Translations under genes and position numbers: made by a program
The notes under the pieces: model-generated
Told to the model about the DNA's origin: nothing
What the model saw: the letters and a program-made list of their open reading frames with translations, nothing else
Database searches by the model: none
In this document: in pieces, positions 10,337-21,837 of the stretch
Position numbering within the stretch: position 1 is the first letter of the stretch
Layout: each line of letters starts with the position of its first letter
NCBI GenBank assembly: GCA_023362775.1
Contig: JALMGJ010000004.1
Coordinates: 54,973,298 to 55,037,297 of the forward strand
Reading direction: 5' to 3'
Source of the DNA: Charina bottae
Taxonomy: Eukaryota > Chordata > Lepidosauria > Squamata > Charinaidae
DNA: 64,000 nt

Positions 10337-10571
10337 AGAGAACCAGTTTGGTGTAGTGGTTAAGGCATCAGGCTAGAAACTGGGAGACTGTGAGTTCTAG
10401 TCCTGCCTTGGGCACGAAGCCAGCTGGGTGACCTTGGGCCAGTCACTTTTTCTCAGCCCTAGGAAGAAGGCAATGCCAAAACACTTCCAAACAACCTTGC
10501 CAAGAAAGCTGCAGGGACTTGTCCAGGCAATCTCCGAGAATCGGACACGACTGAACAGATTAAAAAAAAAA
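10337..10571 (+). repeat. tRNA-derived Sauria-type SINE with BovB-like 3' end
   Basis: The head GTGTAGTGGTTAAGGCATC and GAGTTCTAGTCCTG are the A-box and B-box regions of a tRNA-derived promoter. The core is CTGGGTGACCTTGGGCCAGT. The 3' end GAATCGGACACGACTGAACA matches the last bases of the BovB at 4768-4800. A poly(A)-like run follows. Confidence 0.8.
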
Positions 10572-12411
10572 CTCCAATACAGATTACAGTACCATCAGTC
10601 TACAATATTCAGATCCCATGATGGTTCAGTTTTTAAAAATATGAATAAAAGGATAACTGCGCCATGTCTATTCCAATAGGAGTATGTCCTTAAGCACAGA
10701 TCCTTCCTCAAACCGAATGAACAGTTCCATTCATGGATCCATGCCTCTATAGGTGTTTTCTTCTCAAAGGGCATTTTATATTGCTTCTAATGTTACACAG
10801 CATCATTGTTTTTATTTTCTAAACAGATAAAATATTATTTTAGAATACCTACAGAATTACTATTTTAGTTTTAGTTTAATTACTATATTTATTACTATTA
10901 CTATATATAATTACTATATTCCACGAACAATAAGTTCTCAACAGTATGGTTTAATCTCATTCCAACACAGTAAATATATCAAATACACACAGCCCACAAA
11001 TCTAACAATCAAAATTTATAACTCACAAGGGAGATAACTGGATTTCTCATTTCTTAGAAAGTAGTCCTTTTAAAAAAATGAAATGAACACTTTCTTATAA
11101 CTGTATCACTAGGTAGACAGAGTCAAAACTATTGGCCAAATAAGTTACGAGACTGTGTAAGTAAAACTGACAATGCCAACAACTGTGCCTTTAATAAAAG
11201 GCGAAAGATTTATACAATCTGAAAAGAATCCAGAGTACCAAAATAGAGCAAGAAGATTCCACTGAAACTATTTTCAGAGATTGACAATAGTGGTGCCACA
11301 AGTAGCTAAATGCCAGCTCAGATAATCCATCACCTTCATCATTTTCTATACCCAAGCCTTTCTCCAACTTCCAAATGTATTCCTTCTGATGACTGTCAGC
11401 TGGAACTCAGATTTTGGAAGAGGCTTCTCAAGGGCATTCATGGGCAAGCTCTTTACATCTCTTTCTTTGTTAAAACTATTTAGCATATTAGTCCTCTGGT
11501 TCAGGTGCCAAAATTATTTCTGCAAGGCTCTGTATGCGCCAGGGAGGTGGTACTAGGTTGCATTACTGGCAAAGAGCCATACAAGTACCTCATGAATCAC
11601 AGAGTATTTGCTGGAGGACAGAGGTAGAGAAGGAATTGTAAATGATTTGGAATCAAAGACGAAAAGAACTGGAAAAAAGGATTTTGTTATCTTTAATATT
11701 AGCTTCCCACATTATACCTACTTTTTCACACTGCCTATATGAAATCCTATCTCATGCCATCTTTCTCCAAACAGCTGATAGCAGGGCATTTTTTTCTGTA
11801 GTTTCTCAAAAATTGATGGTAGATTTCCCTTCCTTAAATCATCCTTTTTAAAACCAAGCCCAGTCATTTCCCATCCTTACTATAATGCCTATTTCTATTT
11901 CTTGTTATATTTCAGATATATTAATGTTGTGCAATAATGAAGCATAGGTTGCAAAAAGTACTATTTTACAAATAATTATTAAAGTATTGTGATAAAGTTC
12001 AGCAGCAGGGTCTGCCATTTTGCATGATGTATACCTTAAGGTGGAAGGTTGAATTCAAAATAAATACCCAAATATGTTAGATATCATTGTGGAAGTAATC
12101 CCACAGATATACCAATCCATTTATGGAGTCCGACACAAGCAGAAATTAATTCTACAACAGTTTTTGAATAGTCTAAGAGTTCCTGTGATAATATTAAAAC
12201 AATCTGCAGGAAGATACTGAAGAATTCTTTCTCTATTATAGAAAAGGAATAACTACGTAAAGGAATGAATCAATGATATATCTTTCTAGGAAATTAGAAA
12301 GTTCAGTAACATCAGTTAAGCAGTGTTAGTTTTCTTGACCTTGGCAGGACATCTAATCTTCAGAGAGAAACACACAAGTCTGAACATATGTGATTAATTT
12401 ATATACTGTAC
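10572..12411. other. Intronic DNA, nothing recognised
   Basis: AT-rich intron 6 sequence next to exon 6. No conserved exon, RNA gene or definite transposon identified; the short frame at 11642-11851 has no family resemblance. Confidence 0.4.
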
Positions 12412-12608
12412 CTTTTCAACTGGCAGAAAATCATTATCTACTTCTATTGACCTTGGACGTAGCTTTATGGGTTTGTCCTTGAAAATGTCACCAAATCCAA
12501 TCCCCTTAATTTTCTTGGGCTGGATTGTTGCTGCTCCATTGGCTCCTTCTGATTTTGTGCTACTTGAGTCACCACCATCGCTTTCTGAGCCTGTAGTATC
12601 CCTTAAAC
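12412..12608 (-). CDS. SH3KBP1: SH3KBP1 exon 6: linker between SH3-B and SH3-C
   Basis: The 197-bp exon encodes 66 codons with the split Ser: [20 protein letters not shown], then [20 protein letters not shown], then [19 protein letters not shown] and DFLPVEK. The acceptor is ctctggcag and the donor AAG|gtacag; it ends in phase 0. The serine-rich acidic first half and the [12 protein letters not shown] / KLRPRS block are hallmarks of SH3KBP1 and of the related CD2AP region. Relative to the mammalian sequence two or three residues are missing at GANG-AAT. The following exon (TIGKK... and SH3-C in the family) was searched for by eye down to position 1 and not found, so it probably lies off the left edge. 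Confidence 0.95.
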
Positions 12609-12673
12609 CTGCCAGAGGGAAGAAAGAAAAAGAAACCTGGCTTTTAAGATTATTTTTATAAGAGTACAATCAG

Positions 12674-13016
12674 AAGAAGAAGAAGGGGCGTGGTGGCTCA
12701 GCGGGTAAGACGCCAGGCTTGTCGATCGGAAGATTGCAAGTTCGGAGGTTCGAATCCCTAGCCCTGCGTGCGGAGTGAGCTCCCGCACTAGCTCCAGCTC
12801 TTGCCAACCTAGCAATTCGAAAGCATGCAAATGCAAGTTGATTAATAGGTACCACTTCGGTGGGTAGGTAATAGCGTTCCGCGCGCATCATGCGGCCACA
12901 TGACCATGGAAGCGTCTTCGGACAACGCTGGCTCTTCGGCTAACAAACGGAGATGAGCACCGGCCCCTAGAGTCGGACACGACTGCACAAATGTGCGGGG
13001 GGAACCTTTACCTTAC
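12674..13016 (+). repeat. tRNA-headed SINE, family 2, copy 1
   Basis: The head has GTGGCTCAGCGGGTAAGACG (A box) and GGAGGTTCGAATCCCTA (B box). The body carries GCATGCAAATGCAAGTTG and GGTACCACTTCGGTGGG, and the 3' end GAGTCGGACACGACTGCAC resembles the BovB tail, followed by GGAACCTTTACCTT. Target duplications tacaatcag lie at 12665-12673 and 13017-13025. It sits 66 bp upstream (gene sense) of exon 6, close to its acceptor. Confidence 0.88.
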
Positions 13017-13025
13017 TACAATCAG

Positions 13026-14761
13026 CAAAATGAAAAAAATCCCTCATGCACCAGATTAATAGTATAATATTCTCTTATACCCAAATTTAAATTAAAATGT
13101 TCCAACAAAACTGACAGCACAGCAATCAGCACCAGATTTATTATGCTTATGGAGAACATATGAGAAAAAGATATGCATACACATACAAGGGGAGGTAGAA
13201 GAGAAAGAATCTAATTTATATCCCTCAGATACTTTACAGTGTGGAATAGTAAGTTTCTAAGGTCTTTCACAGGATAATAGGAAGTGGGCACAAGCTGACA
13301 AGGATATTCCATAATTGTAATTTCACAGCAAAAGGCCCTGTTCTTGATGGCTACATGCCAAAAGTGTGGGCATCTACAGGAGGGCTTCAGTTAACATCTC
13401 AATATATGAATAAATTCACAGGTAGCCCTCATATGGTTAAAAGTTAAACAAATTTACCAACATAAGCAAAATTACCTTGTTCATATGTCATACCAGTTCT
13501 ATCCTATTTAAAATATAGTTGAGTTAATCCACATATTGGTTCTTTTATCTGTTTAATTCACAACAAATCAATTATGCAATCAATATGGTAAATTATTTAA
13601 GAGAGAGAGAAACGTAAAATAGAAGTTAATCAAATATGCAATCAAATGGACTGTATAACATTATCTCTGCCAACTTATTGAATCAAATGTCTATCTGAGG
13701 CAATCTTGTTGAAAAGCACATCCACACCCCTGCGCAAGAATAAAATACATCAAGACAGACAACCTGATTATTTTTACTAGCGTCAGTGAAAAAGACTATT
13801 CCATTTCTATTAACACAGAAAGTAAACTTGTTTTTCCTACAAAGCACTGACCAATTTCACAAGAATAGATACCTTATGTGATAGCTGCATAACAGATAAT
13901 TCTCTGAGCAAATAAATTCAAGATGTTCATGATCTTTTCTTGTCATAAACATGGATTTGAAAAAATTAAAAATTAAAGGAACTGTTTTAATTTGGGTACC
14001 AGTTTGAACCTCTGCTGTTCCTACTATCCATAAGTATTAAGTACAAAACATCAAACCTGAATAAATTTGGAACAAAAATGATAGTTTTTTGAAGAACTAT
14101 TTTTAAGATCAAGGATATGGTTATGCATAGATTTTAAACCATAGATAAGCAGAAATAATGATTTAATCTATGACTTCAGATAAGGATAATGCAAATATTC
14201 CAATAGCTGTTCCAATGATACGGTTATTAACAAAATATGGGTAAATTCCCCAATTTGTAGTCATAAACAATATTGCCCAAATTAAGGTATGAAACCCTTT
14301 TGAGCTTAATACATTTCAATCTCAAAATGAAGATTTTGAGTGTTCAAGGCTAAAGTGAAATACATGTATGTTTTGACTACACTTTTTGAACAAAAGTTGT
14401 GTTGACTACACAACACTTTGAACAAAACTTGGAGTGGCATCATGAGTGTTCTGAGATGGTTTCTTTAGGTGTTTTGTTTTGTTTTTTTAATATTCTAGTT
14501 TATTCCCCTTGCCAATTTTTCTGTAGGTTGGATGATAGCTAGCAATCAGCATGAGCTACTACTACTCCACTTGCTCTTGCAGTCCTTAGATTAAATACAA
14601 GAGAGAAAGAGATTCGTTCTGAATTCCAACTGAATTAGGGTTTGGGAAAGAGGAAATCTAGGGTTGAAAGCAATGCTTTGTCCACCACTGTGGAAGAAAA
14701 TGGAGAGATGTTTTAGTCTCTGGGGTTGTGCAATAATAAATCTGCACTGGCTAGAAGATAC
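13026..14761. other. Intron 5 AT-rich DNA, nothing recognised
   Basis: No exon, RNA or clear repeat could be supported. Confidence 0.4.
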
Positions 14762-14983
14762 AGAGAGCCAGTTTGTTGTAGTGGTTAAGGCATCAGGCTA
14801 GAAACCGGGAGACCGTGAGTTGTAGTCCCGCCTTAGGCACAAAGCCAGCTGGGTGACCTTGGGCCAGTCACTCTCTCTCATCCCTGGGAAGGAGGCAATG
14901 GCAAACCACTTCCAAAAAACCTTGCCAAGAAAACTGCAGGGACTTGCCCAGGCGGTCTCCAAGATTCAGACACGATTGAACAG

Positions 14984-15028
<45 letters not shown>

Positions 15029-15029
15029 G
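14762..15029 (+). repeat. Sauria-type SINE with (TAA)n tail
   Basis: Same family as 10337-10571: head GTTGTAGTGGTTAAGGCATC, core CTGGGTGACCTTGGGCCAGT, 3' end GACACGATTGAACAG. The tail is a TAA microsatellite of about 15 units (14984-15028). Confidence 0.82.
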
Positions 15030-15650
15030 ACTATTTTTCTTACCCAAAACAATACCAACTAGCAAGGAGATTTTTAAGTTATTTTAATAACTGGGAGAAT
15101 TTTACAATCTTAAATTATGATTTGAATTTCAAAGAAGTTACATTGATTTCTTGAACTAATCATTTCTATGAAACATTTGGATTAGTAAATTAGACTTCTG
15201 AAACATAAATCTTTTCCATTTATGCTGCAGTGGTAAAATGACATTTCTTTTATCACACAGTGTGTACTAGAAACAATATCCACACTTATCCATAGCTACT
15301 GCAATATATTTCAAGCAGGTATTATAACAAACATTAACCTTTCTGATTGTTAAATTCTGTACTGAGCTTATCTTGAACATGCCTCTCAAACGTTATCAAG
15401 GTATAATGAATTTGCAAACTGTACACTGGGGGGAGACAGATACTTCAAAATTAATACATTAACAACAATTACCTCCAGCAATGCTGGAGTCTCTCCAGCA
15501 TTCTACAACTCAAAGAGATTCTAGCACATTCTAAATGCTGAACTGTATTGAATATTGTTAAATCAAGCTACAGTTTGGATTTATATGAGGTTACCCTAGA
15601 ATGAAGAAATAAGTTTAATTGTCTCCAATTTTCATCTCTACTGCTGCCTT

Positions 15651-15763
15651 ATTAATATTTATTTTATTTATTTATTTTCTATCCCGCCTTTATTATTTTT
15701 ATAAATAACTCAAGGCGGCAAACATACCTAATACTCCTTCCTCCTCCTATTTTCCCCACAACA
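15651..15763 (-). repeat. Truncated SINE/LINE tail repeat
   Basis: TTTATTTATT, CTATCCCGCCTTTATTA, AACTCAAGGCGGC and CTATTTTCCCCACAA match the copy at 9607-9782 but end before the MIR-like core. Confidence 0.6.
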
Positions 15764-17402
15764 TTATTATCATTGTGTCTAGTTCTGAACTTTCTGATTG
15801 GTAGATTCTCAACAAGGGATTTTCTCCATTTTCTCCCTGATTCTTTTATCTGCAAATGCCAGGGATTGAACTGCAACAATAAGAAACATAAAGGCCAAAA
15901 TGAAAATTAAAAATACATTTAAAAAGACCAAACTGCTTTAATTTTTGAACTAAAGGAATCCCATATTAATATAAGCATCGTATATCCTTTTTTACTTAAT
16001 GCTGCAAAGCACCTAATATAGAAGTGGGGGGGGGGAATCTCATCTATCAAAGCTAAGCTGTGTCACAGAAGAGTCTGCAAATTGTGCTACTGTAGTTAAT
16101 TTGTGTGAATTAATGGAGCCATGCACTGTGGTAAAATGCTGATGCAGTATAATACTGATGCAAAATAAGTAACAGATGGAATAAAGCAGCCATCGCTCTT
16201 CACATATGTTTAAAATGCCATCATTTTCCAGCCAGAAAGATGAAAGACCTAGTTGTAATCTGGTGCCTCTAGACAACACTGAGTTGAAGGCGCATGTAGA
16301 AAAATTCACTACTGTCAAATGTTACTTAATTCAGTAATGTTTTGTAACAGAAAACTGAAGAGTGAAATGAACTTACAACTTAATGGTGGAAGGGCAGAAA
16401 TCCCAAGGTCAGGGTGAAAATCTCTCCCAACTCTAATAGGCTACAACTTGGAATGTTGTGGTATACAGAACCACTTTATAAATCAAATTGATCAATTAGA
16501 ACAGTAAATGTTTTTCCAACTGCACCATCAGAACAACTTTCCAAGCTTTATCTATTGTAATAATATTGATATCTATTCTTTCAGAATATACAGTTTTATT
16601 GTTCAAGTGTTTGTTACCTTTTGCCCAGTATATTAACTTACTTTAACACAATGACAAATGTGTGAATCCTTCTCCTTTGGCAAATCATGCAAAGGGAAAT
16701 TAGCACTGGCCTATATCATGGGATAACATATATTAATTATTCAGTGCCCTCTTTAACAGCATTATGAATCTACCTGTATGGATTCAGACGGCTTTTCCCA
16801 TTGTGGTAGCAAAGGACTATTGTACTTGTATGATTTTATATCCTTATTCCAGTCTTCTACTTTACTTGATAACTTCACTGTAATGTAATACAACAATGGA
16901 GTTGATGCATATGCCAATTTTAAAAAATCAGATAAAAGGGTTTTCATTATTAGTCTCAAACTGTTTCTTATGATTCGGGACTGATCTTTTTCTTCCCAAC
17001 ATTTCTTCTTTTGCCAAAGGCTTGAATGATAATTTGATAATTTAATCAGCATAAAAGATAAGTAACTTTTCAAACATTTGAACACGTGGCAGAGATATAG
17101 TTGGAGTCTTAAACTTCAAGCCGATTCATGGGCTCAAGTTTGTTTTTTTCCTGGAATATACAGTATCTTATTTCTTCTTTTTCTTCTCTTCCTTATTTCT
17201 TCTCTTTCATGTTTATCATGTTTCTTCCCTTTCATGTTTATCATGTTTAAGCCTGTCCAATCCCCTTTTTACTCTCAGCAGACCTGACCATACTACATGG
17301 CCTTTTCTCCAGTTCAAAAGTAATGCTAAACCATATTTCCCTCTTCCCATATTCAAGTGAGCTTCTATTCCTACAATTCTTGGATTGTTATTATATGCAA
17401 AC
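15764..17402. other. Intron 5 DNA, nothing recognised
   Basis: AT-rich; no supported exon, RNA or transposon. Confidence 0.4.
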
Positions 17403-18881
17403 TCTAGTTTGCTAACTAGACCCATAGTCAGCAGCATCAATTCGGTAACATACAACATTGCCAAACACCTCTCTACCATACTAGCACCTCTAGTTGGACA
17501 CTCTGAACACCACATCCATAATTCGGAAGAATTTGTTTCCAAAGCAAAGATCCTGAAACTGGATACAGATGAAACTATGGTCTCCTTTGATGTGTCCTCC
17601 CTTTTCACCAGCATCCCCACCACTCATGCTCTATCCGCTGTCAGGAAGAGACTAGAAGAGGACAGCACCCTGGAAAGGAGAAGCCATCTCAACCCAAACC
17701 AGATCTGCCATCTTCTGGACCTGTGTCTTAACACCACTTATTTCACATACAGAGGTGACTTTTACAGACAAAAACACGGCTGTGCCATGGGTTCTCCTGT
17801 GTCACCCATTGTGGCCAATTTATACATGGAAGAAGTGGAGAAGAAAGCACTCAACACATTCCAGGGAACGGTGCCCACCCACTGGTTTAGGTATGTGGAT
17901 GACACCTGGGTCAAAATCAAGGCCCAGGAAGTACAGGCCTTCACGGACCATATAAACACTATAGATGCCAACATTAGCTTCACCAGAGAAGACACCAAGG
18001 ACAACAGACTGGCATTCCTAGACTGTGAAGTCCTCATTGGGACCGGTGGCAAGCTAGAAATAGGGATCTACAGGAAACCCACACACACAGATCAATACCT
18101 GATGTTTGACTCCCACCATCCACTGCAGCACAAACTAGGAGTCATCAGGACATTGTCACACAGAGCAGAAACCATCCCCACCTCCATGGATTCCAAAAAG
18201 AATGAAAAGCAGCATCTGAGAACAGCTCTGCAGGCCTGTGGATATCCAAATTGGGCCTTCACTAAATCTAAGTCTACCAGACCTAAAACAGCGACAGATA
18301 GGGCTGAGACTCAGAGTAAACGGAAGAACCTGGTCATTCCTTACATGGCTGGCGTGTCTGAAAAGATAAAACGGATATTTGGCAAACACCACATACCTGT
18401 ATATTTCAAACCCACCAACACACTGAGACAGAGGCTTGTACACCCCAAAGATCAAACTCCAAAACACAAGGAAAGCAATGTAGTGTATGCAATCCAGTGC
18501 AGTGAGGAGTGCTCTGAACTCTACATTGGAGAAACCAAACAACCTTTGTACAGGAGGATGGCCCAACACAGGAGAAGTAACACCACAGGACCAGAGTCAG
18601 CAGTTTATCTTCATCTAAAGGAAAAAGGACACTCATTTGAGGACATTAATGTTCACATTTTAGACAGAGAAGATAGGTGGTTTGAGAGAGGGGTCAAGGA
18701 ATCCATTCATGCCAACTTGGAAAATCCTTCCTTGAATAGAGGTGGGGGCCTCAGGCATAACCTTTCCCCTATCTTCCTTCCTGCTTTGTCTTCTGTGCCT
18801 AGGAAGATTAAGACCATTTCACAAGCTCAACAGCAGCAGGGTAATCTTAACGATCCTCCTTTAGATGATAAAGGGACTTAG
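17385..18881 (+). CDS. Penelope-like RT and GIY-YIG protein, 498-codon frame
   Basis: Residues 1-10 come from host intron; the element starts at residue 11 (TRPIVSSINSVTYNIAKHLS). RT motif A lies near residue 67 (SFDVSSLFTSIP), motif B near 131 (HGCAMGSPVSPIVANLYME), and the catalytic YVDD near 168-171 (FRYVDDTWVKI). LAFLDCEV and IYRKPTHTDQYL are typical Penelope blocks. The GIY-YIG nuclease begins near residue 365 (VVYAIQCSEECSELYIGETK) with a paired-cysteine motif inside. The N-terminal region of a full Penelope protein is missing. No stop or frameshift after the junction. It is unlikely to be expressed as a host gene. Confidence 0.88.
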   Translation: MLLYANSSLLTRPIVSSINSVTYNIAKHLSTILAPLVGHSEHHIHNSEEFVSKAKILKLDTDETMVSFDVSSLFTSIPTTHALSAVRKRLEEDSTLERRSHLNPNQICHLLDLCLNTTYFTYRGDFYRQKHGCAMGSPVSPIVANLYMEEVEKKALNTFQGTVPTHWFRYVDDTWVKIKAQEVQAFTDHINTIDANISFTREDTKDNRLAFLDCEVLIGTGGKLEIGIYRKPTHTDQYLMFDSHHPLQHKLGVIRTLSHRAETIPTSMDSKKNEKQHLRTALQACGYPNWAFTKSKSTRPKTATDRAETQSKRKNLVIPYMAGVSEKIKRIFGKHHIPVYFKPTNTLRQRLVHPKDQTPKHKESNVVYAIQCSEECSELYIGETKQPLYRRMAQHRRSNTTGPESAVYLHLKEKGHSFEDINVHILDREDRWFERGVKESIHANLENPSLNRGGGLRHNLSPIFLPALSSVPRKIKTISQAQQQQGNLNDPPLDDKGT

Positions 18882-19097
18882 AAACAAACATCTCAAAATA
18901 ACCATGACCTAGCCCCAGGTGCAAGGTCACACAGCCAGCCTAGAAACATATTTAAGGATTCCCTTACTAACTTTACTCAGACTGAAGAAGCTCCTTGGAT
19001 AAGGAGTGAAACGTTTCCACTAAGAAAATAGAAATCCAGTTGACATGATTCAAGCTACAGACAATTCCACCTGGATGACTGAGAACCTTCATAGACA
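17416..19097 (+). mobile_element. Penelope-like element 2, 5'-truncated insertion with 13-bp duplication
   Basis: A 13-bp direct repeat, tctagtttgctaa, flanks the element (17403-17415 and 19098-19110), defining an insertion of 1682 bp. It contains most of a Penelope-type RT, a GIY-YIG nuclease, a 100-bp 3' tail with the CTGAAGA / hairpin / GAAACGT module (18982-19014), and no poly(A). Its family differs clearly from element 1. The uninterrupted frame suggests a recent insertion. It is antisense to SH3KBP1 in the intron between exons 5 and 6. Confidence 0.92.
18982..19014 (+). other. Conserved 3' hairpin of Penelope-like element 2
   Basis: CTGAAGA, one base, GCTCCTT / AAGGAGT hairpin with loop GGAT, then GAAACGT. 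Stem bases differ from element 1 yet stay complementary, while the flanking motifs are the same. Confidence 0.75.
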
Positions 19098-19110
19098 TCT
19101 AGTTTGCTAA

Positions 19111-20237
19111 ATAAGACAAATAATTCAAGTTGGTTTATTCAGCAATTAATTAAATCAAATTTGTTTCAGAATTCATTCCCAATTCATTTATAATGACAAA
19201 ACCTTTTTAATTTGTTTAGCATAGGTGCTTACTGTTTTATAACATATTTCAATTCATTTTTATTTGGAAGTTGCTTGAGAAGATTCTCATTTTTAAAGGC
19301 AGCATATAAACCCTTTTTACAAAATACATGAATAGAATGCTGCATTCTAACTCTGCTCAGTTTTTCTCCTCTTGTTGATAAATGCAGGTGTGAAAAAGTA
19401 TCCCATCCCTCTTTTCCACTTCACATCACAGACATGTCTTTCTCCCATTCTGCTTCACAGATGTTTGGTATAGGTTTAAATTCCAAGATGCAACACTTAG
19501 CAAAATAAGTAGTAGTGTTTTCATGGAGTAGCTATAAGATCTGAATGGTCAATAGCATTTTGAATAACGATAAAGTTAGGAAAGTAAACCAAACTGTCAA
19601 TTTTTAAAAACAATTATTTGTTTCTTAACAACTCTGATTAATCAATCTGAGCAATATTTTGGTTCTTCCCATCATGCCATCATGCTTTTTTAATACTTAA
19701 AAATATCTAAGAAAATGATAAACCGTCATCTCATGAATACGTATGAAGCTGCTACATATAGAGATAAATTCTGGTTTATCTAGCCTACTACTAAATGCCT
19801 CAATTAGCAAGGCTTGACCAAGGTTTCAAGCAAAGTTTTCCCCCAGATTCTTTAAATAATCCTTAGAGAACTGAACCTATATATTCTGAGCTCCAACCAC
19901 ATATTCTACGGTTGACCTACAAGTCCTACAGTCATTCCAATGTGCATGTTTGTAGGTGAAAACAAATATCTAGCTGAGCATGATATTTCTTTGGATGATT
20001 CCCAATACCTCAAGTCAGTTTTGCCCATATACAGTACATAGAGTATGTTCATTTCCCAAACACATGTGTTGTGCACTGCAAACAAATTGAACTGACTTCA
20101 TCTCACAGACAACTATGCAAGTAGCCAAGACTTGAATGCGCAATGGATGGACAATCTTTCACTGGCAGATGAAAACAGACACATTCAAAGAGCAGCCTTA
20201 GCTTAGCATTCTCTCTTTTTTCTGTTAATTAACTCAC
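19111..20237. other. Intron 5 DNA, nothing recognised
   Basis: AT-rich; no exon or transposon supported up to the donor of the candidate cassette exon. Confidence 0.4.
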
Positions 20238-20312
20238 TGTTATAGCGTCTGCAGCTGTCAATCTTTGTCGGTCCCACTTTATACAGAATTGCCCCTTCAA
20301 AGGCAGACTTTC
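20238..20312 (-). CDS. SH3KBP1: Candidate SH3KBP1 cassette exon, 75 bp (25 residues)
   Basis: Between exons 5 and 6 the minus strand holds a long pyrimidine tract, acceptor ctgtcag, 75 bases and a consensus donor gtgagt. The segment is a multiple of 3 and is open in exactly the frame set by exon 5 (one A left over) and exon 6 (starting GT). Inclusion would add an Arg, then KSAFEGAILYKV, GPTKIDSCRRYN, before SLRDTTGSE. It ends in A, so the final Ser codon is unchanged and skipping keeps the frame. The peptide is basic with YK and RRY pairs. No overlap with a recognisable repeat was seen. SH3KBP1 is known to have many splice isoforms. I think a related exon may exist in other vertebrates but cannot confirm it here. 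Confidence 0.65.
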
Positions 20313-21219
20313 CTGACAGCAGAATGAAAGAAAAGGAGAGCAAAACAAAAAGAAAGGATAGGAAAATTGAAGTAATAGCAAAAGTAAGGAGAGGAATAAT
20401 TTTTAATTTTCCTGTATTAAAGTTTCATTAGTAAAAGAACAAGAGTATAAGTAATCTGTGGTTTCACTGTTTGTATTTCTGAGAGAAAATGGCCAAAACT
20501 TTGTACAGATTATGCCATTCAACAATGTGAACAGTGTATTCCTTCTGATTATTTCTGATGGTCAATAAAGAGCAGAAATACAATTTCTGTGCAAGTCAGT
20601 GTAGCATCGGAATGCATTTTTGTCTTTCGGCTCATAACACATAATCCTGAATGTATTAAATTGTGTCTATCAACCAAATAAGCAGAACCAACTTTTCCAC
20701 TCTCTATAACTCCTATATCATCCTCCCCAAATCTGTTTCCAGAGGATTGGGGAGCTTCTCTAGAGAGATGTTACTGCATGAAAAAAATGGGAGAAAGTTT
20801 GTGTGATGCTTAACCTTACCCCACACCACTTTTTTAACAAAAATATCCTAATGCATTTGCTGCTAACCTTTAATTCTATAAGCATAGCAGAACACATTTT
20901 AAACCAAACTGAGTTCGGTAGCACCATGTGTTTAGGAATTCATCAATATGTGTTGCATAACAAATTTCTCTATTCAAAAAGCAATATAAAAATAGAATGA
21001 CTGATTTTGAGACATCATTACATTCTCCTTATGTCAAAACATTTAAAATAGGTATAAAAATGACTAAAAAGTCTACAATTCAGGTTTTGTGGGCTTTTGC
21101 ATAAAAGACTTGCAATGATTACAAAAACTGCTTTCATTTCATCTAGGATCCTTAAGACTATTCATGATGCCATCTTTTTAAGTACCGGTAGTATAGTACG
21201 AATGATAAAAATATTTTGA

Positions 21220-21457
21220 GTCAAGGCTTTTAAGCTACAGTATACAGAGAATATCTGTAACATCCTGATCTGTCATATACTCGTGCCAGTTATTCATCTG
21301 AATTTACTAGGTGTATATATACTGTATCTCCTGATAAAGTCAAGGCTTTTAAGCTACAGTATACAGAGAATATCTGAAACATCCTGATCTGTCATATACT
21401 CGTGCCAGTTATTCATCTGAATTTACTAGGTGTATATATACTGCATCTCCTGATAAA
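21220..21457. repeat. Tandem duplication, two 119-bp copies
   Basis: Copies at 21220-21338 and 21339-21457 differ at about two positions (CTGTAAC/CTGAAAC and CTGTATC/CTGCATC). The unit starts GTCAAGGCTTTTAAGC and ends CTCCTGATAAA. Confidence 0.93.
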
Positions 21458-21594
21458 GTCAAGAATTAGTGGACTATAGTGAATAGGACTACAGTGACTA
21501 TTATAAACCAGGAACAGCCATGTTTCAATTCTGTCCTTTGCCATAAACTTCCTTGGTAACTATTGGCAAATCCACCTTCACCTGATGCCATATA

Positions 21595-21837
21595 TGTGAT
21601 AGAATCTGTCTCTGAGGGAGAAGGTGGAGGAGATCACGGGTGAAGGAGGAGGGGGCGCTTTCCAGGGTGAGAAGTGCATTCACAGCCTCCAAGACCTTGG
21701 GCCTTAGAGTGCCTGGGGGTTTCCCCCAGAGAACTGCTTAGTATGGCTAAGTTTGGCAAGATTCTGTGTAAGGTAGAACAATAAAGATCTAGAGCTTTAT
21801 TCTGAGGCTCAGCGTTGTTCTTCGCCTAACCACGACA
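21595..21837 (+). mobile_element. Solo LTR of an endogenous retrovirus-like element
   Basis: A 243-bp segment starts TGTGATAG and ends CACGACA (TG...CA ends), flanked by 5-bp duplications atata (21590-21594 and 21838-21842). An AATAAA signal at 21779-21784 precedes a short R/U5-like end with GGCTCAGCGTTGTTC. No internal retroviral region is present, so it is a solo LTR left by recombination. Its lineage is not assigned. Confidence 0.7.

Noticed and set aside
1..12411. Search for the SH3-C exon
   Set aside because: No reverse-strand match to the expected DDELTI / GWWEG pattern was found; it is probably outside the window.
12674..13016. tRNA gene
   Set aside because: Internal promoter boxes are present, but the sequence continues into a SINE body with target duplications and a LINE-like tail, and no cloverleaf with intact acceptor stem was seen. 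The same applies to the other SINE heads.
21595..21837. A full endogenous retrovirus around the LTR
   Set aside because: No gag, pol or env sequence lies on either side, only a single LTR with its duplications.
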